Under the pieces are notes generated by a model. It was not told the origin of the DNA. It ran no database searches and saw only the letters and a list, made by a program, of their open reading frames with translations. A stretch of DNA of 64,000 nt from Entonaema liquescens (taxonomy: Eukaryota; Ascomycota; Sordariomycetes; Xylariales; Xylariaceae), in NCBI GenBank assembly GCA_902805475.1, contig CADCSX010000011.1, positions 1,304,001 to 1,368,000 of the forward strand, written 5' to 3'. Numbering within the stretch: the first letter of the stretch is position 1; the number at the start of each line of letters is the position of its first letter. Position numbers and translations under genes: made by a program. Of the stretch, positions 46,190 to 56,941 are shown one piece after another.

Positions 46190-47139
46190 GGTGGAAGGGA
46201 ACGAGACTTGGTACTTTTACAAAAAGCGTGGATATGTGCACCAGGCTGGATGTCGCCCTCGGTGAAAGGTAAATAGGTATTTTTTGCGTGTGTTTGAGGC
46301 GGTGTTCATCCATAGACCTAGGTGATCTGTCTCTGCTTATGTACCTTCGGAAAGAGGCATTACATCCATAATGTATAAGCCATGGTTTTCCCAGGGGCCG
46401 GGTAAGGTACAAGCTTTTCATGATTTCCCTAGGCCGTCCCCGTTTAACTGGCCTGCCTTGCTGATGAGTTGTCCAACGGTTCATAGCTCCAAATGAACCG
46501 AGCGGGCATACAGGACGTTGGTCAGCATAGGTGTTGGTTATAAATGTGTCAGAGTAGAGTGGCGCCTTGTTGGAAAAAAAAAAAAAAAAAAAAAACTTTA
46601 AGTATGATTCAATATGATTCAGCCTTGTGAAATTTCCAATATTAGCACTAAATTTTCATTAAAAAAAACTACCTATATCTGTGTTAGTATCGGAGATACG
46701 TATAAAACGTACCACTTCTATGAAAATACTTTTACTTAGGAAGTTGATAGGCGGTAAGCTAAAGTATTTTACCTGTATAGATACTGCCATTTAGAATTTA
46801 AGGTAGTGAATAGCCAATCAAAAGCCTATTATCTATTAGCTTCTTGTCTCACTAACCATGCTTTTGTCCAATGGAGTTTTGAAAGAGAGTAACCCGTAAG
46901 AAAATTGCCCCACTATTACTCACTGTTTGTTGGTTTCCCACTTCCCACTTGTTAAGTAGATATTTAAATGCCCCTCCGTCACCAACTCATTTCCTGTCCT
47001 TGACAACATCAGACGTTAAAACAAAACAAATCCCGAAGTCTCAGAGATCTTCGCGACTACAATCTTCAACTTTAAACATATCAAATCGCATACCATTTTA
47101 TATCACAGATACCACCAGCTTGTATAATCTTCTGTCAAT
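46190..47139. other. Intergenic region before eIF1A, with a long A run
   Basis: About 950 bp. It contains the A23 run at 46573-46595 and otherwise AT-rich sequence. The last 200 bp are the leader and promoter of the eIF1A gene. Parts of 46190-46484 may belong to the unresolved 5' end of the minus-strand unknown gene. Confidence 0.45.
46573..46595. repeat. Homopolymer run A23
   Basis: Twenty-three consecutive A residues on the plus strand. A microsatellite or the A tail of an old retroposed sequence are both possible; I saw no flanking duplication. Confidence 0.85.
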
Positions 47140-47988
47140 ATGCCGAAGAACAAGGGAAAAGTACGTGCAATCTTCTGACGTCGACCCCGCCACAACTCCT
47201 AATTTCCATCCTTTTTTTCTTCTGTTTTTGTGTTGTCAGCTTGTGAACTCGATTCCGTCCCAAGACAATGATCATCTAGAAGCCAGTCTTCGACTTGATG
47301 TCGCTAGGAGTATTTATGGAGACTTCACATCTACTATACTTCTCAAAGAAACGACAAATCGAGTCACTTCACAAGCTGATCACAGTTTCCACGCTTATAC
47401 CCCTCAATACACCGTCGCGGGTTGCAATATCAAACGTTTGATTTAACTAACGTCTCTTCAATAGGGTGGTAAGAATCGTCGTCGTGGAAAGAACGAGAAC
47501 GACAACGAGAAGCGCGAGTTGACCTTCAAGGAGGATGGACAAGGTACGTCGCATAGCCCAGCCCCCATCCAAACATAAATAAAGAACTACTATATTCTAA
47601 CTGAGGCGAAACAGAGTACGCTCAAGTAGTCAAGATGCTTGGTAACGGTCGCCTCGAGGCGCAATGTTTCGACGGCGCGAAGCGACTGGCACACATCCGC
47701 GGCAAGCTGCGTAAAAAGGTCTGGATCAACAACGGCGACATCATCCTGCTGTCTCTGCGAGACTACCAGGACGAGAAGGGCGACGTCATCCTCAAGTACT
47801 CGGCCGACGAGGCCCGCTCCCTCAAGGCCTACGGCGAGCTCCCCGAGAGCGCCAAGATCAACGAGACCGACACCTACGGCCCCGGCGACGAGGGCGAGTG
47901 CGGCTTCGAGTTCGACGAGGACCGCGATTCCGAATCTGACGAGGCCGCTGGTGCTGGCGGCAAGGAGGTCGATATCGATGACATCTAG
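47140..47988 (+). CDS. TIF11: Translation initiation factor eIF1A
   Basis: Small-subunit factor that helps recruit initiator tRNA and scan for the start codon. Exons 47140-47160, 47465-47543 and 47615-47988 join to 158 codons (157 residues). The first exon encodes only MPKNKGK. The first intron is 304 bp, long for this window, with a GTACGT donor; the second is 71 bp. The protein shows the basic N-terminal tail (GGKNRRRGKNEN), the OB fold (QVVKMLGNGRLEAQCFDG, HIRGKLRKKVWINNGD) and the acidic tail ending in DIDDI, as expected for eIF1A. The strong GC3 bias in the last exon suits a highly expressed gene. Confidence 0.96.
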
Positions 47989-49181
47989 TTTCCCCCCTCC
48001 TTCCGACCCCCGTGGATGGGAAATGTATCACTCACCTGGTCTTCCGGTTTCGCTACGCTTCTACAATTTCCCACAATAGCAACCCCAAGGCCAGAGGAAA
48101 AGCCTGTCTTCTCTCTCAAACCCAGACCCTCCTTATTCCCTTGTGGTCTAGGTTCCACGACAGTCGGGTGATGCGGCTCTGATGGCAAGCAAGCGATGAG
48201 GTACATGGTGGGAGAGACGTCATGGCCCTTTGTCGTTTGGCAGCTTAGATACGACGACTATTTTTTCTGCTACTACGGTTATTATTTTTCTTGTCTTTTT
48301 TCATCCGTCTGACTCTCGGTGGTTCTTAGCATTGACGAAGACGGAAAAGGATCATTGGGACATGATGGCATAATCATAATGAACCCGCATTTGCGAGGAA
48401 CGATTGTCAATACGTTGTTAGTTTGTGTTGCTACTGGCTTTCAATACAGATGCCTCTTTTCTCAATGTGCTCTACTCTGAACTTCCTATTTGTGATATGA
48501 TGTAAATTGATTAAATCCGATTTAAATTTATATTTTTTTTATAATAATTCATAGTTAACTGAGGCTATCAATACTCTAACTGTCTCTTTCTATTCCAATA
48601 TTTCACCAGGTTTAAGGCTCCAATAACACGCAATCAACCCGTACTACCTGGACCTGTCCGACGTGCTCGAGCCCATATTCTATATCCTCATTCTGCGTGC
48701 AGGCTCTCTGGACGTCGATAACAAGGCCCTAAGTTCCTACGAGTCTTCCTCTCCCAACCGTTGAGCGTTATACTGCTACCCTTATTTACTCTGCCTTCAC
48801 TTAACTGTAGTCCTCGATTCCGCTGTAGCGGACAGAACACCATCCCCCTTTCCGCCTTGCATGCTTGGTTTAATGGTACATATTTGTTTGTATATAAATA
48901 GCTTTCAAGGCATTTCTTTGTGATAGAAGGACGGCTGGTTGCCAAAGAACTTATGCTCATCTAGTTCCATCGCAGCCCATTTGAAATATCTTAGCGAATG
49001 AGGCTCCCCTACCTTATGGGATCCTCATCTTTCGAGGTTGCCTTATTGACTATAGCTGGCCAGACGTTTCCGCTCCCGTTCTCTTCATATCTACTTCGTG
49101 CTCCATGCTCGTAAACCAAGCCTATCCTATAATAACAGGATAACTTCTGCTTTCTTCCGGATGAATCTTGTGAATAAGGCT
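47989..49181. other. Convergent intergenic region
   Basis: 1.2 kb between the 3' ends of TIF11 and LAS17. The first 500 bp are T-rich and probably 3' untranslated sequence; a 90-codon minus frame at 48688-48960 is not supported. Confidence 0.4.
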
Positions 49182-51259
49182 CTACCACTCATCATCACTC
49201 TTCTCATCATCTTTGAAAATATTAGTACGGGAATACGAATCTGGGTTGGCTCAAACAGGAACTTACCACTATCACGAACTCTTTCCTTCCGCTTCTGCAA
49301 AGCTGCAGCCAATGCATCGGCCATTCCGCCCCCAGCTCCTCCGGGAGCAATGCCTGCGGGCGGCAATCCACTACCGTGCGGTCCCGTATCTGCTCCTCCC
49401 CCAACTGCAGCCCCACTCCTATCCCTGATTTGACTCCTATCCACCTTCTTGAGTGATGCAATTCCACCAGCTTTCTGAATACTTTCAAGCATCGCAGAAC
49501 GCGTATCTCCAGCGGCAGCTCCAGACGGAACTCCGGCTGGGACTCCGGAAGAATAGCCCGAATCGCGGTTGGGAGGTGGCAGTGGTGGTGCTGCTGGTAT
49601 ACCGGCCGCGGGTGGAGGTGGTGGCGGAGGGGAGGGGAATACCTGCGCTGGGGGAGGAGGCGGAGGCGGTGGGGGCGGAGCACCAGGACCAGAGCCGGCA
49701 TTCGGCAAGGGCGGTGGTGGCGGTGGTGCTGATGACTCGGGCAACGGTGGTGGAACGGGTGCACTCGGGGGTGGGACCGGCGGTTGAGGTGTACTTCGCG
49801 GAGGAGGCGCAGGAATTGGCCGGGATACGGCAGGAGGTGGAGGTAGAGCCGGTGCTGGGGGCGGCGCTGGGGGTGGCGCTGTAGTACTTGGGGCCGGAAC
49901 TTTCGGAGGAAGACTTGGAGGAAGCGGTGGTGGCACAGCTTGCGGTTGCTCCCTTGGCGGCGGAGGCACTGGACCTCTACTCGGGGTGGAGGTGCTTGAT
50001 TATGCCTTTGGCCAGTAAAAGCAGGGGTACCCCAAACCTGTGTCCTGTGGGCTTCTCTTCTTGGTCTTCTACCGGTGTCTTTGGCGGTCGTGGGGAGGTG
50101 CTGGCCCGGGTGGAGCTCGGGGTGCGCTCTCAGTATGGGCATATTTACCAGCGTCAGGTAGCGGAGGAGGAGCATTGAAACGCGGCCGAGGTGGTACTGG
50201 TTCTTCTGGTGGCGTTGGCTCTCTATGCACAAGCTCTATCTTTCCGGATCGGCGAGGTGCGGGAGGAGGTGGAGGGGCACCACGACGTGAACTAGACGAT
50301 GTTATGCTTTCTGACACTGAGCGACCCCCTCCGGCAGGAGGCGGTGGTGGGGGAGGGGGCATGCGACCATGGCCATGTGCATTATACCCATTGGAACTTG
50401 AGCCGCTAGCTGGCGGTGGAGGCGGCGGCGGCGGTGCTGGGGTAGAACGTGATGTCCCATTTTCGGATATTCCAGTGCCTTGTTCTTTCAAGAACTCGAC
50501 GATAAAGTCTTGATTTTCCCTAATGAACTCATCTGTAAGGCCCTGCTCCGACAGGAAATTTCCAAAATTATCTCGCCAGTTAGGATCATAGGCCTCTAGC
50601 TTAGCGAATTTAGAGGTTGGTTTGTGGTAACCATTGACACTTCCCGAAGAGACTCTGGCATGAGAATGGGAATGAGAAGGTGGGACGCTGCTTCGAGGAG
50701 ACTCGGGCGGTGTGGGCGCTGAGGCGTGCCTATGTCCTCCAAATATACTTCCGAAGAACCCAGTCTTCACCGGTTGTTGCGTCGGTCCGCCAAAAGGAGT
50801 ATTTTTCGTAGCTTTCGATGCGTTCTTCTCCCTATCGTCCATCTTCTTTTTAAATTGTTTGGCTTCCTTCTCGTCGACAAAGGACAAGCCCGCTAAGCAG
50901 TCTTCGATTTCGAAGGTATGGAAGAAAGTTCGATCTTGGTTGTAGGACCAGTTCTCAAATATTTCCTGATCCCATATTACACCCCGACCGGCGGACTACA
51001 AACTGTTAGAAATTAAGAAATATCATCCTCATAGCCGAGTGAGAACTTACAGATACGTCGACCAGCTTTAGCCAGTACGTATTTCCTACGAGGTCGTTGG
51101 AAAGCACGATAGCCCCTGCAAGCCTGTGTAGGTCCATTTCGAAGTATTCGGGTATGCGACGTATAATCTCGCGACGGCTACGGCGTGGATCTTGTTGGTA
51201 TGTTTTGGTACTACTCGCCGAACGGTCTCCTTATCCTCTTCGCTAAGGATGGACGGCAT
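49182..51259 (-). CDS. LAS17: WASP homologue Las17 (Arp2/3 activator), one apparent frameshift
   Basis: Actin-nucleation promoting factor acting at endocytic patches and hyphal tips. The exons, in transcript order, are 51259-51051, 50995-50073, 49994-49267 and 49210-49182. The N-terminal WH1/EVH1 domain reads HTNKIHAVAVARLYVA...KWTYTG...NTYWLKLVDVS, then RGVIWDQEI. A basic/Ser-rich region, a conserved helix (EAYDPNWRDNFGNFLSEQG), long polyproline tracts, a WH2 motif (RSAMLESIQKAGGIASLKKV) and a second amphipathic helix (MADALAAALQKRKERV) follow. The 29-base last exon supplies the acidic end DDEKSDDEW. In exon 1, GLQG is followed by a 1-base loss in the run at 51113-51116; one more base restores GLQGAIVLSNDLVGN. 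The intron at 49995-50072 could use an acceptor 20 bases further on. Confidence 0.9.
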
Positions 51260-52529
51260 GGTGACAGTTGTAAGAAGGTCGTGTGATGTAAGGGGGATAG
51301 GGGGAGAGAATGAGAGGGGATCATGAGAAGTCGGTCACTATCTCCAACCTTCCCCAAATTAGTGTAGAATTACCCAGTAAGTTACTACCAAGCAATCATT
51401 TGAATTGGTATATGTAATTGGAATATAACGTAGTGGATGTTTCAAGGCTGCCTATCTGCGCCTTGTGGGATGGGTAACATGAAGCGTGCGCGGCTACCCG
51501 TAGTACACCGGAATTTGGCGTCAAGATGCGGTCGGCGGTTACGCAAATTCGGCGTGCCAAGTAGCAGTTGGTTGGTTACGTTGAATGTCGAAAAGAGGCG
51601 ATTGGGAGGCAACCAAATTTCAGAAGCAGATCAAGACTAGTTGATCCTACTCAAGGAACAGGAAATATTGGTTGTAATTTTTAAAGGATTTAGTAGTGAA
51701 GCGGAGTAATATAAGATGGAAAAGAGAAGGTTGTTTTTTTTGTTGTCTTTTTTTTAATTCATTTATCTCGTGAGTGACATTGTCCTCTTACTGTTGTAGT
51801 AATTTCGGAATAGTGTTTCGTGACAGTGTACATGAAAGTGACCTTGGATAGATGTATCTGCACGAAACCCGCCCCGACATCATCAAGCGTTCTCTGACTA
51901 ATCCAGCTGGGAAGAACTTGAACCAATAAGAGTTTCTCGAACATGGTCGAAATAGAAACAAGCCACATTATACACCGCCGCAATTTGATTATGCCCCTTG
52001 AACGCCACGGTTTTGAGCGAGGTACATCCATGGTGTACGAACTCAAAATAACCCCACTCTCTTCGGAAGTGCCCCGCCAAAACTCGAGTTGCTCACCTCA
52101 ATTTCCATTCACTTCGGATAAAGCGGTCAATTGAATTCAAAACTCGCTAAGTCGATTGAAATGCAAAGGGTACGATGTATGCCCAAAGATCATTATCTCT
52201 ACCTAATCCAAAGTAAAAGTAAGCACGTAACGACCTGCCACCTACATGCAGTGTAACTATTGACTTACACTTAATCAAAGACGACCAAATACGTGGTCCC
52301 CAAGCAATCAAATAGGCAGCCAAGTTAACTTGAGATTAAGAATACGTGATAACCGATATTACAAGTGTTTATTCGTCGTCATGATGCTTATCGCTACATA
52401 CGGCGTATCCCTCCACACAAGGTCTTAAGACCCCAGCACATACCTCCCAGTTCAATATTATCATACCCCATTTGGGGAACACCCGAATCATAACCACAGG
52501 CGTTTACGTGTATTCGTAGGTAGCCAAGC
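51260..52529. other. Gene-free stretch, LAS17 promoter side
   Basis: 1.27 kb. Frames of 60-95 codons at 51437-52134 lie on both strands without domain signal. A T-rich tract is present at 51733-51758. No gene called. Confidence 0.4.
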
Positions 52530-52818
52530 CTATTTGTTCAACTCCTTAGCCTTGGCTTGCCTTTCTTCCTTGGTCCCCTCTTGCTCCGGCATGCTTTGAG
52601 GGATGACTGGGCCTGGGTGTGCCTTATGGGCTGCGAAAAGCTTCGCGCCTTGAGGCTGAGCTGCCTCGCTAGCAGGGTTCGGCTTAGAGTCGGCGTCAAT
52701 CTTGCCGGTCTGTTCATATTATTCAATTAGCTGATATGTTCTTCGTTAGGTATTATGTAGATTGATAGGGTAAACATATAAGAAGTCTTACCTGAGCGGT
52801 AGGGAATGTCTCTGGCAT
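52530..52818 (-). CDS. Small hydrophilic protein, 68 residues
   Basis: Two exons, 52818-52792 and 52709-52530, separated by an 82-bp intron (GTAAGA donor, ACAG acceptor), join exactly in phase to 69 codons. The product opens MPETFPTAQTGKIDADS and contains GAKLFAAHKAHPGPVIPQSM, then PEQEGTKEERQAKAKELNK at its end. The Lys/Glu-rich end and absence of a signal or membrane segment indicate a small soluble, probably disordered protein. From memory such short proteins are widespread in filamentous ascomycetes, but I know of no assigned role. Confidence 0.75.
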
Positions 52819-53344
52819 TTTGGTGGATGTAGAGGACTATAGACTATAGTAATCTTATAAATTTGATGTAAAGTGTTATATAGGTTGTTATACGTGACAA
52901 AATAAGAGTAAGAAACTAGGAAATATAGAGAGCCTTCTCTTAGGTCTAGAACTACTTTTATACATATAAATCGGAACATTCCCAAAGGTTCTTGGTGGTG
53001 TAACCGTCTTCCGATCGCGATGACGTACTTAGACTTTCTAGAACTTGATGGCCCGCAATTGCCCGTGACCCGGCGTCACAGCGGCGGCAGGTGATTCGCA
53101 ACCCCGGATTTGCTAAAGCGCGACTGCAGGTGGCGTGTCTAAATTAAAAACGAATAAACATACGCAGACACTTACGTACCACATATTTCCCCATTACACC
53201 ATTAGTTTACCTCTATTATACCTTGTCAGAAGCGTATAGCATAATATCGTCTTATGTAATAGGATAATGCTATATGCAAATATGCGCGAGGTTCTTTGAA
53301 TTCCCACCGTCGCGCATCTCCCTTCTATCTAAGACGTGCCCCGC
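52819..53344. other. Divergent intergenic region
   Basis: About 530 bp with the promoters of the small leftward gene and of the XPF gene by position. No distinct motif. Confidence 0.4.
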
Positions 53345-56215
53345 ATGTCTGCGAATAATGCTCCTCAACCGGTGAAGCTCTCACTACCTCTTGTATGATC
53401 TGTCAACCTCTATTATCGTAATTCGTAATTTGCTTAACTTTATTTGAACCAGGAATACCAACAGCATCTCTTCCAAGAGCTCCGCGCCGAAGATGAACTC
53501 GTCGTTATTGCTAAAGGCCTCGGCCTTATGCGCCTCGTTACCAACCTGTTACATAGCTACGACGCGGCCGGGAATAATCTAATAATAATTGTAGGCGCCG
53601 AAGAGAGGGAAAATGCATGGATTGGAGAGGCTCTCGCCGAGTCTGCTGCTATCAGCATGGCTCCTAAGGCTAGAGGTCTGACTGTAGTAAATACCGATTT
53701 TACCAGTGTCGCAGCTAGGGAGAAGATGTACGCAAAAGGTGGAATATATAGCATCACGTCCCGAATCCTAGTCGTCGACCTATTAACAAGTCTCCTCGAT
53801 ACGGATACCATCACCGGGTTAATCGTCTTGCATGCGGATAAGGTGGTAGCTACATCTCTTGAGGCTTTCATTATCCGGGTATACCGCCAAAAGAATAAGA
53901 ACGGGTTTTTGAAAGCCTTCTCCGATAATCCGGATCCTTTCACTGTGGGCTTTTCTCCACTAGCTACGATGATGAGGAATTTATTTCTCCGAAAAGCATC
54001 GTTATGGCCCCGATTCCACATGACGGTTGCGTCATCCCTCGAGGGCAAGAAGAAGGCAGAGGTTATTGAACTTGAAATACCCATGACGGATGCTATGCGG
54101 GACATCCAAACAGCCATTATGGAATGCGTCGAAGTCAGTATCCATGAACTGAAGAAGGGTAATTCTGGATTAGAGATGGACGATTGGAACCTTGATAGTG
54201 CGCTACTGAAGAATTTTGACGTCATGGTCAGGAGGCAGTTAGATCCAAACTGGCATAGGGTAAGCTGGAAAACGAAGCAGATCGTGAGCGATTTAACAGT
54301 ACTTCGCGGTCTGCTACACTCAGTCCTCGCTCTCGATTGTGTATCTTTTCTACAACATCTTGACACCATTCATGCCGCTCATTCTCCTCAACCCGGTTCT
54401 ACAAGGCAAACTCAATCCCCATGGTTGTTCCTTGATGCTGCACAGACTATATTCGAAACTGCCAAGCGGAGAGTATATGCTAGCAATGCAAACGCCAATG
54501 CGAAATCGTCAATCGACTCTCTCCGCCCCGTGTTAGAGGAGCAACCAAAGTGGGCTCTGCTGGCAGAAATTTTAGAGGAGATTGATAGAGACCTTTATTT
54601 TGAACCCCCAATGAGAGATGACTCTAATGGAACCATCCTCATTATGTGTTCTGATGAGGCGACAACCCGTCAGCTCCGAGATTATCTACAAATGATGCAT
54701 GTTGAGCCGAAGACTGAGCAGGATACGCCAAGAAATAAAGAGGCACACAAACCTTCCGCTGCGTTCATGATGCGGAGAAGACTTAGAAACTACTTAAATT
54801 GGAAGAGAGAGTTTGCCCAAGTCAGCAATGCCTTGTTTACCGAAAACCAAAAGGCCCTCGAAGGAGCAGTGGACCCACGGATAGCCCAGGGCGCATACAA
54901 AGGTAGGGCACCGGCGAATAAGAGGCGTCGGGTGCGCGGTGGCGGGACTGTTGGCGCAGCACCTGGTAGGACAGCAAACGGAAGTGTAGCGCAGTACTTC
55001 GAGAAGCCTAACGAAGTTGCTGATCTTATGGATGAGATCAAGATCACCGGGGAAGAAGCAAACCAGAAGGCAGATATCATAGCTGATCCCCTAGAGGATA
55101 TGGATGACTACTTTGAGCTGTATGAAATGCAGGATCTTGTCGTGGTACACGCGTACGATGGCGACCAAGACGAGCACGTTCTCGAAGAGGTCAAGCCTCG
55201 ATACATAATCATGTACGAGCCAGATGCAGCATTCATACGCCGAATCGAAGTCTACCGATCATCGCATAATGACAGAAATGTCAGAGTGTACTTCATGTTC
55301 TATGGCCAGTCCGTCGAAGAGCAGCGCTATCTCGCCACGGTTCGACGAGAGAAAGACTCGTTCAATAGGCTCATTAAGGAACGCGCAAGCATGTCTGTCG
55401 TCATGACAGTCGATTCCCAAGGTGTTGAAGATCCTCAGGAAGCGTTCTTAAGGACAGTCAATACTCGAATAGCCGGTGGAGGTCGATTGGCAGCCACGGC
55501 AGAACCCCCGAGGGTTGTTGTTGATGTCCGAGAGTTCCGCTCATCGCTTCCCTCTCTTCTCCACGGACGTAGTATGGTTATTGTACCCTGCATGCTCACG
55601 GTTGGAGACTACATCCTTTCACCCACCATTTGCGTCGAACGTAAGTCCGTCAGTGATCTAATCAGCTCGTTTAAAGACGGAAGACTTTTCAGTCAGGCCG
55701 AGACAATGTTCCAGCATTATAAAAATCCAATGCTATTAATCGAGTTCGACCAAAATAAATCGTTTACGCTTGAGCCATTCGCAGATTTTTCGGGTAATAT
55801 GAAGTCGGTTAACCCTAATGAGGCGCCATCAGATCTTCAGTCCAAAATCGTACTTCTCACTCTCGCTTTCCCAAGACTGAGAATTATCTGGAGCAGCAGC
55901 CCATATCAGACAGCCGAGATATTCGAGGGTTTGAAGACGCAGCAGGAAGAGCCGGATCCCGTAGCTGCAGTCCGGGCGGGCTTAGATAAAGATATGAAAG
56001 CAGAGGACCAAGTGTTCAACCTCGAACCTCACGAGATGCTAGGTGTCGTGCCAGGCATTAACCCGAAGAACTTGAAGAATATAACCTTAAAAACAGAGAA
56101 TGTTCGTGAAGTGGCCAATATGACTGAGGCAGAACTCAATCCACTTATCGGGACAGAGGCCGCAAGACGGGTATACGGATTTTTCAACCGGAATTTAATT
56201 GATATAGATGATTGA
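53345..56215 (+). CDS. RAD1: XPF/Rad1-type structure-specific endonuclease
   Basis: Catalytic subunit of the XPF-ERCC1 nuclease, which makes the 5' cut in nucleotide excision repair and trims recombination flaps; nuclear. Exon 1 (53345-53392) encodes MSANNAPQPVKLSLPL. A 60-bp intron with a GTATGA donor follows, then the long exon 53453-56215, for 936 residues in all. The N-terminal half is the degenerate helicase-like region (EYQQHLFQELRAEDEL onwards). The ERCC4 nuclease domain carries VVDVREFRSSLPSLLHG and the active-site signature GDYIL...VERKSVSD (about residues 732-750). The C-terminal (HhH)2 domain (MLGVVPGINPKNLKNI...GTEAARRVYGFF) pairs with ERCC1. All key acidic residues and the ERK motif are present. 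Neurospora calls this gene mus-38. Confidence 0.96.
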
Positions 56216-56606
56216 GTCTAGAAACAAGTCAAATAAATAGGGTATAGCATTCCGTCTAGCACGTTATAGTCAAAATGTTCAAGTGTCATAAATGTAAGGG
56301 TGATTTGATATGTCTATTTATTTTCTATTCGAGAGGATGTCATACTAATTCCATCACTCCGTCCCCGCGTGCGAAGAAAAACGTCAGGTGATGAAAGTAC
56401 TCAAGAAAAATAAAAGGGGGTATCGTAATGCTCATTCCGATCGTGATATATATAATGATGATGATGACTCTGGAAAGTCCCATCTCTCTCTCTCTCTCTC
56501 TCTCTCCATCTCATCTCTTCATTAACCAACGCTTCCGCGTATCAGCCGCCTGTAATCGAACCTTCGAAAGTTCGATTTCATATCCTACTGCCGCGCTTCA
56601 CCTCCT
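56216..56606. other. Convergent intergenic region with a TC microsatellite
   Basis: 391 bp between the 3' ends of the XPF gene and the small membrane protein gene. It contains (TC)12 at 56483-56506; nothing else. Confidence 0.5.
56483..56506. repeat. (TC)12 microsatellite
   Basis: Twelve perfect TC units in intergenic sequence; likely polymorphic between isolates. Confidence 0.9.
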
Positions 56607-56941
56607 CTAGATGCGACTCGCAGTGGTGGCGTGGCGGCGACGGCCCCAGCCGCCGCGTCGCGTGCCGGTTGTTGTGCCGGTGGACACGCCGCCGGTGCGG
56701 TGGCGGCGGTGGCCGCCGCAGTACCCGCAGGTCAGGAAGCCGACGATGATGCCGAAGAAGGAGACGATGCCGCTGATGATGGCGTGCAGGATGTTACCGA
56801 CGCCCGAGACGATGGCCATGATGACGTTTCCGATGGTGCGGAAGATGGATTGGACCTGTTGGTTGGGTTTGTGTTAGTTTTGTCTGGAGCTCATAGATGT
56901 CATGGTGAGGTGGTACTTACACAAGATACTACGGCACCCAT
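56607..56941 (-). CDS. Small hydrophobic protein with basic Gly/Arg tail, 89 residues
   Basis: Two exons, 56941-56921 (MGAVVSC) and 56855-56607, flank a 65-bp intron with a GTAAGT donor; 90 codons in phase. The first two thirds form one hydrophobic stretch with Gly spacing (QSIFRTIGNVIMAIVSGVGN, then ISGIVSFFGIIVGFLTCGYC). The tail is rich in Gly, Thr and Arg (TTTGTRRGGWGRRRH). This fits a small membrane-associated protein of a type I believe is common in Pezizomycotina, but I cannot give a function. MGxxxSC at the N-terminus is compatible with myristoylation and palmitoylation (inference). Confidence 0.75.

Noticed and set aside
49222..50232. 336-codon minus frame rich in His, Arg and Leu within LAS17
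   Set aside because: It is an out-of-frame reading of the polyproline-coding region; the WASP frame with its WH2 and acidic motifs explains the DNA.
49453..50513. Gly-rich plus-strand frames opposite LAS17
   Set aside because: Reverse complement of proline codons gives Gly runs; no independent evidence.
53557..54369. 270-codon open frame on the minus strand opposite the XPF gene
   Set aside because: It is fully antisense to a strongly conserved nuclease gene and has no domain or start context; a codon-usage shadow.
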